From Diogma glabrata (Eukaryota; Arthropoda; Insecta; Diptera; Cylindrotomidae), in NCBI GenBank assembly GCA_963693315.1, contig OY856186.1, positions 383,320,215-383,384,214 of the forward strand: DNA of 64,000 nucleotides, given 5' to 3'. The translations under genes and the position numbers were made by a program. A model generated the notes under the pieces. It had not been told where the DNA came from. It saw only the letters and a program-made list of their open reading frames with translations, and searched no databases. Positions 33,727-46,189 of the stretch are shown here, piece after piece. Position 1 is the first letter of the stretch. Every line of letters begins with the position of its first letter.

Positions 33727-35224
33727 AGTGCCAATATTAACTTTGGTACACTACTATGATGATGAGTAGAGCGAATATTTGATTTAACACTACGCTTGAT
33801 TCGAAACTGTAGTGCAAATATTTTATGTACACTACTATATGATGATGTGAATCCGGTATATTTATTAAACTAATAACTGCTCGATTCACTGATTGATTTA
33901 ATGATACTGACTAATATATTAAATCAATAATTTCTTGGTTCAGTGATTGGTTTATTTATTTGATTAACTGAATAATTGATTACATTAATAATTGCTGGAT
34001 TCACTTATATCTATTGCTCGATTCACTTATTGGTTTATTTATTTGGTTAACTGATAAACTTATTAAATTAATCTCCAACTTAACTACTGACTTTGATGGT
34101 TTTGTGGTTTCCGTTCGACTCACTTTTTCATTGATTTTTACTTTGATTTTTACATTGATTTTTACCGATTGAATATTACTTTTAAAAATTGAAAATTGAT
34201 TACGCATTGAAATTAAATCGTCGCTTTAATAATGAAACAACGTATTCGCAAAAGTGTAGTTTCGAGATAATTGGGTTTAAAGATTTTTCGATTTTCTGAT
34301 TTTCGTAAACTCGGCAGCACTACTGAATGAATAAAGATATTGGAAAAAAATGTCTACCAATTAATCTTGACTAATTTCTCCACAGCATATTAAAATTTCA
34401 CATTGGTACCTGCTGGCTTTTCTACCTAAAAAGAGGTGAAAAGTCAATCAGGTACCTTATACGTTATTTCATATTTCATATACGTTATTTCATTTTGCAT
34501 GGAAGTACGATTAAGTCTAAAACTAATTATTATTGAATCAACGCATAAAATTTTTACAATTTTTTATTTATATGAACCGGCATATCATGTAGTAATGAAT
34601 GATGCTTATACAATATTTTAGATTTACCATTTCGTGCGGCGATCGTAATGTATGTTAAGTATACGACACTGATTTTACCCAAGTTTTTATTCTGTAGGAA
34701 TTGAAATATCGTACATGCATTTACGCTGTTTCAATATTTAACCAAATTCAAATTTGCATGTACGTTAATTAACAATATATTAATTTTCACCCCCAGTTAT
34801 AAAAAAATTGGAAAATGTTAAAATGCCACTTTATAGACATCCTTATGGGGAATGCAGCGCACCCATTATATAATAACAACGTATATATGGCATACGTTAT
34901 TTCATTATTAAAGCGACGAAATATTGTTAGTTAATATCGAAACAATTGACCTACTGACCAAAACTTTAGCCTTTTTGTTTTTATTACATTTTATTTAATG
35001 CGATTGTTTTGATCGCGATCGTATTTTGTCGCGATTATTTTGATTTTATTTTAACAAAACAATTTTAGCAAATATTTGGAAATAACCCAGATTTTAGAAA
35101 AAATAATTTATGAAATATTTGTTTTAAATATTAATTGAGTTTTAGGTCAATTGTTTTTATATTAACTGGATTTTGAAAGATTTTGCGAATAGTTTGGGGA
35201 GTTGTTATAGTAAAACTCTGTAAT
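33727..35224. mobile_element. 1.5 kb insertion in RT relic B, with internal MITE-like inverted repeat
   Basis: It separates two parts of one RT frame (LQPITLHTNN before, KRVNNRKYLGLVIDDKINW after), so it is inserted DNA. At its start an 84 bp unit (GTAGTGC.AATATT...GTACACTACTAT) is repeated at 33725 and 33809. Inside, 34218-34249 and 34890-34919 are inverted copies (TCGTCGCTTTAATAATGAAA). 34404-34453 is a small hairpin (GGTACCTGCTGGCTTTTC). No ORF and no certain target duplication. It may be more than one insertion. Confidence 0.6.
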
Positions 35225-35595
35225 TGGTTTTCCTACAAATATAAAAAGGGTTAACAATAGAAAATATCTAGGGCTTGTTATCGACGATAAAATAAATTGG
35301 TCACCTCACATTGACAAAAATAAAATTAGACCAATAATATTTGCGATACGCAGATTAAAACTATATTTACATCAAAAAGCACTTTTGAACATTTACAATG
35401 CGCACATTCTGACACACCTGCAGTATCTTAATCCCTTATGGAGCAATGCACTATTAACAAAACTAAATGAACTAAAGATATTACAAAATAAAGCATGTAA
35501 GACCATATATGACTACCCAAGACTATAACCTACTCGATTCCTATATATAATACACAAAATCCATTTCGCTGCAAGCGGCCTTTTGACTCGATTCT
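35225..35595 (+). pseudogene. RT relic B, thumb/C-terminal part
   Basis: It continues the frame broken at 33726: NRKYLGLVIDDKINWSPHID, then IIFAIRRLKLYLHQKALLNI, then LQYLNPLWSNALLTKLNELK and ILQNKACKTIYDYP. This is the standard post-YADD region of non-LTR RTs (YLG..ID.K..W..HI). It ends at a stop near 35527 and degenerates where the gypsy gag relic begins. Confidence 0.75.
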
Positions 35596-35599
35596 GTAT

Positions 35600-36117
35600 A
35601 ACTCCTATTTGTGGTCACTGCCATGTTTACGTTCCAACGCATTGATCACCTCTGCATAACTTTTCCGGTCATTTTCTGGCACCGCCTGTAATGCTTCAGC
35701 TGCTTCGCCCTTAAGAGCAACTATCAATGCAGCAAGACGATTTTCGGCGTTCCAAACGTTTTGATCTGTTGAGGTCTCAAACTGGAACTTAAAAATGCCA
35801 AAAGATGTGGTATCGTCATATGATGGTGGCTTTAAAGTTATTGGTAATCATATTAGCATTGATTTGATTGATAGCTGCCATCAATTATCTGAAACTGAAG
35901 TTTGCAGGTGGTACTTCAGTTGTTGTTTCCACAACAGAACTTTTCTTCTTCTCACCTACTACTGAATCACCGTTTATAATAATCACTCCAAACTGGTAAC
36001 TTTCCACGTCTATTCCATTGGCTTCCATACCTTCTCGACTTGTTGACAAGCCACGTTGTTCTAGTTCCTTCTTTAGCTCAGGAACTTTTAATTCACTTAA
36101 GAAAACCATTATTGACA
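35600..36117 (-). pseudogene. Ty3/gypsy-type gag relic with N-terminal SAP motif
   Basis: From 36109 the minus strand reads MVFLSELKVPELKKELEQRG, the first half of a SAP (DNA-binding) motif. The second half is deleted (LSTSREGMEANGIDVESY). After frameshifts at about 35880 it continues as gag: FGIFKFQFETSTDQNVWNAE, then LAALIVALKGEAAEALQAV, then SYAEVINALERKHG. This is the same domain order as the intact gag at 55968 but a different, much older lineage. Zinc knuckle and pol are missing. Confidence 0.75.
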
Positions 36118-36124
36118 GCTAACT

Positions 36125-36420
36125 AATCCCGCTGTCACCAATGTTACGTTTTTCTAACCTTACTTCGAATTGGCCTAACTCACAATTCGATAAACGCAAT
36201 TCCCAAATCTCTTCTGAGTTCAATCACTGATTAGAAGGCTCAAATACCCGGTTTATTAAGTATTCAACTCCTTAATTGTTTCACAACAGGAAAACAATAC
36301 AGCAAACAATATTTCTAACTAGAATATGTAATGGATAGTCTGGACTAATGTCAGAACGCAGTGTGTTACAGTCGCAGTTTCCTTAGTTGTTATTCCTTAT
36401 ATTAATCTGTACCACTTGTA
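36125..36420 (-). repeat. Primer-binding-site-like motif and LTR remnant of the gag relic
   Basis: Just upstream of the gag relic the minus strand has TGGTGACAGCGGGATTAG preceded by CGTAACA. This is laid out like the LTR end plus primer-binding site of the complete element at 55979-56000. The plus strand reads TGTTACG at 36142, matching the TGTAACG LTR terminus there in form. I cannot place the far end of the LTR. Confidence 0.5.
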
Positions 36421-38285
36421 ATAGATTCTCATCCCTTCGTCATCAATAGTCATATTTCATGTAGTTTCCTTAACCCATAGTTTCCTTATATTTCTTAAAA
36501 TCTACTAAATCTGCAATAGCCGGACAAACGTATGGGAGAAAGAAAATTACACTAATTACCTTGATTTATTTATTCATTAATATAACACAATATTGGTTAA
36601 TTTGAATTAATTAATAATTTTCCTTAATCATCATCCGTATAATCACTAAAAATTAATCAGAATTTAATCTTGCAACGCACTAAAATTGACGCGCGTTATA
36701 CTTCCATTCGATTGTTCTCGCCTTACTACTTGAGTTTGAATTTTTTTGTTTCAAAACACAAACCGTAATGAAATAACGAAATTCTCAAAACCTCATAACA
36801 GCTACGTGTATTTTGTTTCCAATCGTCAACATACAACGAATTACTATTTCTGCTTTGTTAAACATTTGATTTGTCTTTGTATGAGTGTTTTGCTTTAAAC
36901 AATCCTTCCGTGATTGATCTGAACTTCACTGTATTGATATTGCAGAATGTAGTTATTAAATGTCTAAACATCATAACATTGATCGAATCTGTATTTGATT
37001 CATTTTGAATTCAATTATACGTGTTATGAATGTGTCGGAAATATTGGGGATCCCAACCTTATTTTAGTACAATATTATCAAGTAGCAAACGGTTTTGTGA
37101 ACTATAATAAGTTCCCAATAATTTGAAAATCTGATGTAAATTAATTATCTCTCATCTAAATACTTTATTCGAGTTATTGCGAGACTAAAAATTTGGCTAT
37201 ATAATGAGCACGGTAAATTATTCACTCTCTTAGTTTATTACGTTTTGTGTTTGGGTTAGTTGAACCTTTTCTGTTTTTCCATTCGAAACGAGTAGTTCAT
37301 TGATTCTTTTTTGGTTGACGTCTACATTTTTGTGACTGAGCTGACGTGTCAGAAAAATGGATTTCCATTAACGCGAGTGATATAAAACCAAAAGAATATA
37401 AAAAAGGAATTGAAAAGATGGAAGAATTCATCATCCATTCTTTTTGAATCGAAATATCTTGTGCCTTTGTCGTAGATTAATATTAATTATATATAATTGA
37501 GTAATTATGTTGTGCAAGTCGGAACTCAGTCCAAATGTTAGCAATGTCATACTCGTACAAGAAAATTAAGAATTAAAATAAATTTAGTGTTTTGTGCTGT
37601 CCTGCTAGAAAAATTTAAATAAATCACGAGTATAAGAAAATCATAATATTTAAGAAAAAAATCATATATCTGTATTTCGTGTTTGTGTTGTGAATTAGCA
37701 AAAATTTAATTAAATCGAAATAAAATTAATATTAACCACCTGTAAACCAGAACAAAAACGGACAGCTGGGAAGAGAAGTAAAACGTCCAGATAAGTAGCT
37801 TACATCTTATATAATATTTTGTGTAATTAGCATGCCATAGACTTCATTTACCGTGTTGCGTCGTTTTTATTGTGTATAATTTATTCCGTAAAAATGTTGT
37901 AGTTTAATTCTGAAAGTTAATATGAAAGTCAATCAGCTGATAAATTAAAGAAGTTGACGGCAAATTGCTGCACCACCATTTTTATTCGTGATTCATAAAC
38001 TAAAAATAGTTTTTTTTTGGAATACCGGATTACTCGTGTACGTGTATTACCGCATGTTAAAAACCAATATATGAATCAGCTGACCAAAATTTAAGGAAGT
38101 TGATGGTGAATTGCTTGACCGCCATTTTTGTTCTTGGGCTACGGACTAGAAATAATTAGTTAAAATAAATAATATTTAGGGAATCGTGTAATAAAAACGA
38201 GGAACATTTTTGTTCATTCAAGATGTGTTAATACTGTTACTTTAAGCAATCAAATTAACTGTAGTGCAAATAAAATAAAGGTCAT
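36421..38285. other. Noncoding stretch with a short direct duplication
   Basis: No gene is seen. About 90 bp at 37925-38015 is repeated with divergence at 38070-38165 (AATCAGCTGA, then GAAGTTGA.GG, then CGCCATTTTT-type). It leads into the minisatellite. Confidence 0.45.
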
Positions 38286-38289
38286 TTGA

Positions 38290-39945
38290 TCGTAAAGTTC
38301 GGTTTTTTGATTCAACAAAGTTTTACAAAATTTATATAACGTTTCTACCTATCAATTTTGATTCGACGATATTTTGCATCAATTACAACATTTTTTGATT
38401 CAACGATATTTTGCATCAATTACAATATTTTTGATTCAACCAAATAGTACAAAATTTATATAACGTTTCGACCTATCAATTTTGATTCAACGATATTTTG
38501 CATCACTTACAATATTTTTTTGATTCAACAATATTTTACATCAATTACATCATTTTTGATCCAACAAAATTTTACGTCAATTACAATATTTTTGATTCAA
38601 CAAAACTTTACATCAATTACAATATTTTTTGGATTCAGCAACATTTTACAAAATTTATATTACGTTTCTACCTATCGTTTTTGATTCAACAATATTCTAC
38701 ACCAATTACAATACTTTTTTTTTTGCGATTCAACAAAATTTTACGAAGTTACATAACGTTTCTACCTAGCATTATTTGATTCAACAATATTTTACATCAA
38801 TTACATCATTTTTGATTCAACAAAATTTTACATCAATTACAATATTTTTTTTTGATTCAACCAAAATTTTACATCAATTACAATATTTTCTTGATTCAAC
38901 AAAATTTTACAAATTTATATAACGTTTCTACTTACCGTTTTGATTCAACAAGATTATACAAATTTATATAACGTTTCTACTTATCATTTTGAGTCAACAA
39001 TATGTTACATCAATTACTTCATTTTTGATTCAACAATATTTCACATCAATTACATCATTTTTGATTCAACAAAATTTTACATGTTTATATAACGTTTCTT
39101 CTTATCATTTTGATCCAACAAAAGTATACAAGCATATATAACGATTCTACTTATCATTTTTGATTCAACAAAGTTGTACAAGTTTGTATAACGTTTCTAC
39201 TTACCATTTTTGATTCGACAATATTTTACATCAATTACATCATTTTTGATTCAACAAAATTTTACAAAATTTATATAACGTTTCTACCTTTCATTTTTGA
39301 TTCAACGATAGTAGACGAGCATATATAACGATTCTACTTATCATTTTTGATTCAACAAAACTTTACATCAATTACAATATTTTTTGATTCAACAAAATTT
39401 TACAAATTCATATAACGTTTCGACGTATCATTTTTTTGATTCAACAAAATTATACAAGCATATATAACGTTTCTACCTTTCATTTTTGATTCAACGATAG
39501 TAGACGAGCATATATAACGATTCTACTTATCATTTTTGATTCAACAAAACTTTACATCAATTACAATATTTTTTGATTCAACAAAATTTTACAAATTCAT
39601 ATAACGTTTCGACGTATCATTTTTTGATTCAACAAAATTATACAAGCATATACAACGATTCTACTTATCAATTTTGATTCAACTGAACTATACATTGATT
39701 GCAAATTTATATAACGTTTCTACGTATCATTTTTGATTCAACAAAGTTTTACAAATTCATATAACGTTTCTACGTATCATTTTTGATTCAACAAAATTAT
39801 ACAAGTTTATATAACGTTTCTACTTACCGTTTTGATTCAACAAAGTATTCAACGATTGCAAGTTTATTGACCGTTTCTACCTACAGTTTGATACAACGTT
39901 CGTACGTGCAACGTCATTCAACATTTTTTTTTGATACCAAGTAAT
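38290..39945 (+). repeat. Complex minisatellite, 1.65 kb
   Basis: Two interleaved unit types share the head TTTTGATTCAACAAAATTTTAC (split here as TTTTGATTCAAC and AAAATTTTAC). One continues ATCAATTACAATATT (about 40 bp). The other continues AAATTTATATAACG and TTTCTACTTATCA (about 50 bp). Their order is irregular, with local higher-order repeats: a block at about 39260-39440 recurs at 39450-39640. Any ORF across it is a by-product. Confidence 0.92.
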
Positions 39946-41525
39946 TTTGAGATATTTCAAACCTGAACAACGTGCAGATGGAGGGCTGATGGAATCCGAA
40001 TAGGAGGACGGGGTTTAATCATGGGGTGAGTAAATTTATTTTGTTACTTCAGTCATAGTGATAAAGGGGTGTGAATGTGTGTGTGTGTGTGTGTGCGGAT
40101 GTGAGTGAACGTGGGGGTTGGACGTGTTGATCGTGGGTCTTTCGCAACAGGGGTCGCCAGAGTCTTCGTTTTTCCACTTGTATTTCTTTCCATTTCTGCA
40201 AACTTTCGTGAATAGCGTACATTTCTGTATTTGTACTGAAGTAGCAGGGTTACTTTATCGTTCCCATGGGCTGAAGCTAGCTTGGGGCTTGAAAATCAAT
40301 CTCGCTAGGTACGCTTCCTGCTATGTCCTTCTCATTGGTTCGCCACTGAGAAAGCGCTTCATTACAAATATTCTTTCAACAACTTCAGAAACTCCAACGG
40401 TTGATTATAGAAATTTCTAGTAACACAACGTTCAAAATAATACACGAAATATTTCTACTCAATAACACTTATAACTTTATTTACAAAAACTAATTTAAAA
40501 ATCACTTTTATAATTTTAACTTTTGAGTCGCAGGTTTAAAATAAAACTAAACAAGTCAAACAAGACATCCCTTTTTATATACGATTCTGCATAATCTCGA
40601 TCATTCGAGGTCACTTTTTAGATGCCTTGAGAGAACACTAGAATATTCGATTATTTTACGTTATGATGATTTGTTTCACAAAACAATTTTATGTTGACCC
40701 AATTTCTAAGAATACAACAACTACACTATTCATTTCATTAATTTGTTGTTGTGTTTTTGTTGATTTGATTTTTTCTGGAAGTGACTGTAATCGTCTGGAT
40801 TTTTCTATAATCGTAACAATATGTATTAATATAGGAAGGTCTTCGCATTAAACTTAACAAAAAAACAAGATCACAACCAAAGCAATAAGTATCTTTAATT
40901 TTGTTTTTATAGGAAAACAATTCCTTATCCTGTTTTTTTTTAAATTTAGAAGTAACACCAACAAAATTAAACGGTATTGAAAATATTTTAATTTTTTATA
41001 TTTTATTGAGATAATCAATAAAAAAAATTGGAATTATCTCAATTCTTATTCATTAAACTTAAAAAAATCCAAAAGAATATAATATGTAAACACAAACATA
41101 AAACATAACACAACAAAACGAAAAAAAAAACTCCAAACCGAGTCGAGGTACAAAGATTAACTCATCTTTCCTCAACCAAATCCACGACTCAATAACTACC
41201 GAACACCAAACTACTTCTAACAAAAACTAAACCCGACTGCCTCGAACTTGGACAATAGAAAAATTTTCCAGGCCAGGAATCGTGAATCAGCAAAAAAAAT
41301 ATTATTTTCTTGTTATCACAAGAAAATGAAGTTTTATATTTTTTTTTACAAAAAAAAATTAAATATTAGAAATGATTCAAATTAATTAGAAAACGTAATG
41401 TGATATATTACAATCACATATACCGAAAGTAGAGGAAAATTTTAAATGGTTTGTAAATTATGACGAAAACATTTGTCTTTTTCCCAGACAAATGGAAAAA
41501 GAATCAAATTATTACAAAATGTTAA
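39946..41525. other. GC-richer patch then AT-rich intergenic DNA
   Basis: 39960-40430 is less AT-rich than its surroundings and holds a (GT)n run at 40076-40095, but no coding sequence that I recognise. The polypurine GGAGGACGGGG at about 40000 could be a retroelement polypurine tract, without other support. 40431-41525 shows nothing. Confidence 0.4.
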
Positions 41526-41527
41526 AC

Positions 41528-41665
41528 AATAGTTATTTGTTTAACTAGGCAGCAAAGTAGTAGATTGACTGCCGCGGTTGATAGTTCATAGCCGAGCGAA
41601 GCGAGGCTACGAATTCAGCCAAGGCAGTCAATCTACCTTGCTGCTTAGTTGAACATATAATTTTT
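41528..41665. repeat. Long hairpin 4 with GC-rich core
   Basis: The arms AACTAGGCAGCAAAGTAG..ATTGACTGCC and GGCAGTCAATCTACCTTGCTGCTTAGTT (written here as two halves, GGCAGTCAATCTACC and TTGCTGCTTAGTT) are complementary. The core at 41591-41607 is GCCGAGCGAAGCGAGGC. AATTTTTTCTCCGATTAA just outside recurs inverted at about 41937-41956. Confidence 0.83.
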
Positions 41666-42189
41666 TCTCCGATTAATTACAATGATATGTAATTTAATAA
41701 TTATTACTTTAAAAATAAAGCAAAATTTTAAAAATGAAAAAAAAAATCGCAATTGTTGGAAGGATTAATTGTTATGGAAATGTCATAATAATTATAGTTT
41801 CACAAATTAAAAAATTTCTGCCAGATTCGTGGAAAAATATCTGTTATTTTTATGAAGTCTAATTAGTTTGCTGCCTAGGCAGGAAAAGTGCCACTTTGCT
41901 GACTGAAATAAGTCTGCAAAATTTATATTTGCTGTCAATCGGAGAAAAAATTAGTTGACATCAAATTTTTATGTATGGAAATGGAAGTTTTGTATTTACA
42001 TATAATTGTGATGGTCAACTTAACATGAGAATAGTTTGAAAAGTTTGATAAATTTTGATTTAAAAAAAAGAATTAAAGAAACGTTACAATACAAGCAAAA
42101 CGCAGATTTGTCATTTTTCCAGAATTTTCCATTAAAGTTTAGCGCCATGATCTTTTGGAGAAAGAGTCTGTTAGACTTCTAGGATGTTG

Positions 42190-42745
42190 AAATTGAAAAT
42201 AATATGAAGTGGAATACTCCCTAATCTGGGTAGGAACGCTGTTCAAAAATTGAGATTTTTAGGCCGATGTTTTAAGTTTTTCAACAGCGAACAGCTTTTT
42301 TTAGTTTATAAGTCATTTATACGTCCCTACAAGGAGTACTGTTATCACAATGAGGTTGAGCAGACTTGAGTAGTTTTAATATCCCTGATTCGGTACAGCG
42401 AAGAGTTATTAAACTCGGCTACTCAACTCAACAAACGAGTTTAATATCTTGCAACATAGAAGAAATGTCGCGGCTTCAATACATTATGGATGAACGAACT
42501 TCTGCTGAGATCAAGTTGATTTTGCCTGAATTAGCTAATCTCACCCGGTCACATCAGAGCAACCGAAGCTATCCATCCTTTTACGGTTCGATTGAAAAGA
42601 TGTAAAACTGTCGCTTTCCAGCGTGGTTTTTTCAACAGAATCTTGCATCTTTGGAATATCTTACCTGCGTGGGTTTTCTCTGACAATTTTAATCCTCAAA
42701 ATTTTCAAATCAACGTTCATATACATTTCTCAAAGAAACATAATC
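42190..42745 (+). pseudogene. Jockey-like RT C-terminal relic
   Basis: In changing frames: LRFLGRCFKFFNSEQLFLVY, then KSFIRPYKEYCYH, then SLIRYSEELLNSAT or the alternative DSVQRRVIKLGYS. This is followed by IEEMSRLQYIMDERTSAEI and TVAFQRGFFNRILHLWNIL PAWVFSDNF. This is the thumb and C-terminal tail of a jockey-clade ORF2 (R..F..R...LWN.LP). The upstream domains are absent. It is inactive. Confidence 0.72.
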
Positions 42746-43330
42746 TATGATCTCAAACCCCAGTTGGTATGATATCTTCGGATATCCCAGAGTCGTTTTT
42801 TATGCTTCATTATAATTAACACTAAACATGTCTAGCTTTCAATAAAAAAAACGCCAGAAGTCAAAAGTTTCTACCAAAACAGATTTAGATTTTGAACGAG
42901 TACTTGAATGAATATCAAAAATATAAAACAAGATTTGTTTAGAAAAATTGGCAAACAAAAAACCTAAAGGATTAGGTAATGACTGTTTAGTATTTGTAAC
43001 ATGCAGAATCTAAGTAGCTTGAAATTTTCAAAATTGAATATCTCGAAAATGAATAATTTAAAGTGCTAGGTATAATATTTTGAGGGGCAAAAATTGTTGT
43101 TGCTACATACATAACCACAAATATGTCAAAAACAGTGTTTTTCGCACTTTTAGGTTAGAATATAACTTCACTAGAATGGCATTTATACGGCCAGAATCGG
43201 TTTCAGCGACCCAAAACTACTCGGAATGACTATACCTACTCAATCTACATGTAACATGAGTCACGTCGGGCAATGTTATTAATTAAACAATAATGTTTTT
43301 ATTTAAATTTTAATCGAAATAAAATTAAAC
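42746..43330. other. Noncoding stretch, 3' flank of gene B
   Basis: No gene is seen until the 3' UTR-like region of gene B (AATTTTAATCGAAATAAAATT near 43310, split as AATTTTAATCG and AAATAAAATT). Confidence 0.5.
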
Positions 43331-43356
43331 AAAATATTTTATAAACTTTCCATCCT

Positions 43357-44177
43357 TTACTGTGCTTTGATAGTCCATTCACATTCACTACCATCACATA
43401 TTGGTGGCCGCCATGTGAGTACAATATAATCATAAATATATAAATACTCTCTGTAATAGACGTTTTTAATTTTAAATTTGCTGCCATCTGGAGTTAATTC
43501 AAACTTCCATTGATCAGCTCCCGCTGGATATTTAGATTTATCAGCCGATGTGAAAACGTTACGGCGTTTCGAGTCACGTACATTAGCATCATCGGATGGA
43601 TATAAAACTTCATTAGTTTGAGTGTTAGTAAAACGGAATGATTCACCATTGTTGAAAGTCTCAAATGTCCATAGACGAGTATTTGTAATGCCATCTTTTG
43701 CTTGTGAAAAACGATTTCCACCGGTTAATGTTTCAGCATATGATAAGTATTTTGAAAATTTAGAGTTTAAAAATGTAATAGTTTTATTCCAAGGGAACGT
43801 TTTAACCAATTCTGGTTGCTCGTCAATTAATTTTTCAACTTCACAAACTCCTGGATTTGCAGAATCGTATTTCGCTAGACGATAACCTAAAGTAACAACT
43901 GGTATAGATTCTAAATTATTTGTTTTTTTAACTTCCGTCAGTTTTGACTGATATGACCAAAATCTTCGTTGTAGCAATTCAATATCGTCCAATAACATCA
44001 ATCCTTCAAATCCATAATTTTCAGGATCTTGTGCATCTGCTAATACAAATTAAGTTAGAATTTTTGATAAACAAAGTTATAATATATAATAATATCGAAA
44101 AACATCTAACCTGGGTTACTTTGGCAATATACCCATTGTATAACAATAAGCCCAACAAGTAAGCTTAATTTAAACAT
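43357..44177 (-). CDS. Secreted protein with probable beta-trefoil-like domain, paralogue B (248 aa)
   Basis: Exon 1 (44177-44111) encodes MFKLSLLVGLIVIQWVYC and QSNP, a signal peptide. The phase-1 GT-AG intron is 74 bp and exon 2 spans 44036-43357. The mature protein has the same plan as paralogue A: DDIELLQRRFWSYQSKLTEV, then KYLSYAETLTGGNRFSQAKD, LWTFETFNNGESFRFTN, DQWKFELTPDGSKFKIKN, and a C-terminal CEWTIKAQ. Two residues are missing in the loop after EYLYIY relative to A. Length, intron position and phase are conserved across all three members, so these are real genes. Its promoter has TACAAAA where A and C have TATAAA, so expression may differ. Function unknown; a secreted binding role is inferred only. 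Confidence 0.85.
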
Positions 44178-44202
44178 CTTAGCAGGAATTCGTGTACCCA
44201 CT

Positions 44203-44239
44203 AACTGAGTTAACCAAATTACTTACAATTATTTTTGTA
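44203..44239 (-). promoter_or_regulatory. Core promoter of gene B with degenerate TATA
   Basis: The minus strand has the initiator TCAGTT at 44208-44203. 33 bp upstream of the presumed +1 (44206) the TATA position reads TACAAAA. A second A/T-rich TATAAAAAAG lies about 7 bp further upstream and may substitute. Confidence 0.5.
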
Positions 44240-45550
44240 CTTTTTTATAATTTTACTGACCTGTCAAAGGGTTAAAGATAATGTTAACTTTGTGGATTAA
44301 AATATTTATTCAAATGAACAATAACTAGCAAAATGTTGATAGTGTAATATCAACCAAATTTATCATTCTACGGGCTATCAACCGTTATTGAGTTACTGAC
44401 AACACTTAATCGTTAAAATTTTAATTATTTTCAATTGTATAGACAAATTCGTTTGTTCATCTTTCTCCGATTAGTGTTTAGTGGATGCTTTGCGGACGCT
44501 TAGCCTAAGTTGTATAGTTTGGATCCAGGAACTTTTACATATAATTGATTAAAGAATCTGATTTACATTCATTGTTTTTGTGAAACATGCTAGCAAGTTT
44601 TAATGTTACTTAAGGTTTCCACAAAACAACAACGTTGAACAATTATAGATTAATATTCGTTATTTTATATAAGCCACGTTTAATTTGACTAAAACAACTA
44701 AATTATTTAAAAAATTGTATAAAATTGTTGTTTTTTCAGGAAGTTGAGTCATTTCAGTCAAATTGAACGCACCTATATTTTCTGCGAGCTCCAGACGTTA
44801 GAATAGAATTTATCACTTATTATGCGGTTTTTAGTAATTTAATCTAGGACGTTTCATTATCTTATATATATCTCCTTTATAGGATTGAAGTTTACTGTAA
44901 AATACTAAATTAACTGAAAGAACTAATGTTATCCTTATGATTATTTATTAAAAAAAATTATCCCTTGGTTCTTCAAAAATGTCTAGGTATCCACCGAATT
45001 CCTTTTCTGTGTTAATTTCGATCTTTTTATAGAATTGTTTTGGTTTCATGCGATTTTCAAAAATTATCGCATAAATTTTTATGCGAATTATTTTATGCAT
45101 TTTTCTGATGAATGTATCTACCGCATAAAAATAGAATTAAGTACTTAGAAATTTTTTATGATACTCGAAAATTTGAAGTAAACGTTCAAAATAATATTTT
45201 TACTCGCCTATATATTAAAGTGTTCCTTTATTACTGTGATTTGCGGCTTTAAAGTATCACTTTTCAACTATTTATTTTGTCGTCATAGCTACGTCCAAAA
45301 AAGTAAAACGCATTTGTATTTGTTTAAATTCTATGAAAAATAAATTTTTTTTATCAAAGCAACCCGCAAATTCAAAATTTCATTATCCAATTAAAATAGT
45401 TGTTATCATTTGTTGTCATAGAATTTGGAAAAAATAATAAATATTTTTTCAAAGGTTACTTGTTCCACATTTTTTTATTTTAAAATTTATGAAAATTTAT
45501 AATTTTAATTTAGAATAAACAACTTTTCTTAAAATATTTTGCTTGCGGCG
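44240..45550. other. Upstream block of gene B, then AT-rich DNA
   Basis: 44230-44850 is the conserved upstream block shared with genes A and C. 44850-45550 shows no gene. Confidence 0.6.
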
Positions 45551-45554
45551 AATA

Positions 45555-45695
45555 AAAAATAGTATATGATGCACGGACGTAAGCTATTTTGGACTTAATG
45601 TGGGTGCAAATCTCGGCTAGCGCCTCGATTTGCAAACTCCACATCCGTCCAAAATCTTTAGCTTTACGTCCTAGCATCATAATGTACTATTTTAG
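45555..45695. repeat. Long hairpin 5 with GC-rich core
   Basis: The arms AAATAGTATATGATGC, GGACGTAA-GCT and TTTTGGAC..ATGTGGG..TTTGCAAATC pair with the right side over about 65 bp. The core CTCGGCTAGCGCCTCG is at 45612-45627. Confidence 0.87.
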
Positions 45696-45950
45696 TATTA
45701 GCTCCGAAAAATGATTACTTTTAGAACTGTTTAGTGTCCGCAAAATTGTATTTTAGCGGCCTAGTACTTAAAGTCGTTATGACAACACTTTACCGGATTC
45801 AAAATTTGTTTTCATTTTATATTATAATTATTTTCAAATTATAATCACAATTGCTTTGATAAGTTTTGTTCAAAAATCAAATTTTTATGTACGCAAAAAT
45901 ACAAATTAAGCAATAAATTAGAAAAAAAAATCCTAAGAGCTAATACAAAA

Positions 45951-46092
45951 AAACGTTGTATGCAACACGTACGCAAATGGCTTTAGCAGACTCATCTTCA
46001 TATTACAGACTCGGCTAGCGCCTCGTCCGGAAACATTACGATTTGTCCGCTAAAACCATATTTTGCGTACTTGTTACATAAACTACTATTTT
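45951..46092. repeat. Long hairpin 6 with GC-rich core
   Basis: The core CTCGGCTAGCGCCTCG at 46010-46025 is identical to that of hairpin 5. The arms differ (TTTATGTAACAAGTACGCAAA against its complement, split as TTTATGTAACA and AGTACGCAAA) and pair with some mismatches over about 60 bp. Confidence 0.8.
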
Positions 46093-46189
46093 CGTTAATG
46101 TAAAAAAAGTCACTTGCATTGTCCTAGTAAGAACAACTTTGTTAAAAAACGACATTTAATCTGCAACAACTTGATATTTTCCAACTGTT

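Noticed and set aside
38498..38779. 93-codon ORF rich in Phe/Tyr/Asn
   Set aside because: A translation of the minisatellite units.
40118..40420. 100-codon ORF in a GC-richer patch
   Set aside because: No recognisable motif, no splice or promoter context; likely chance.
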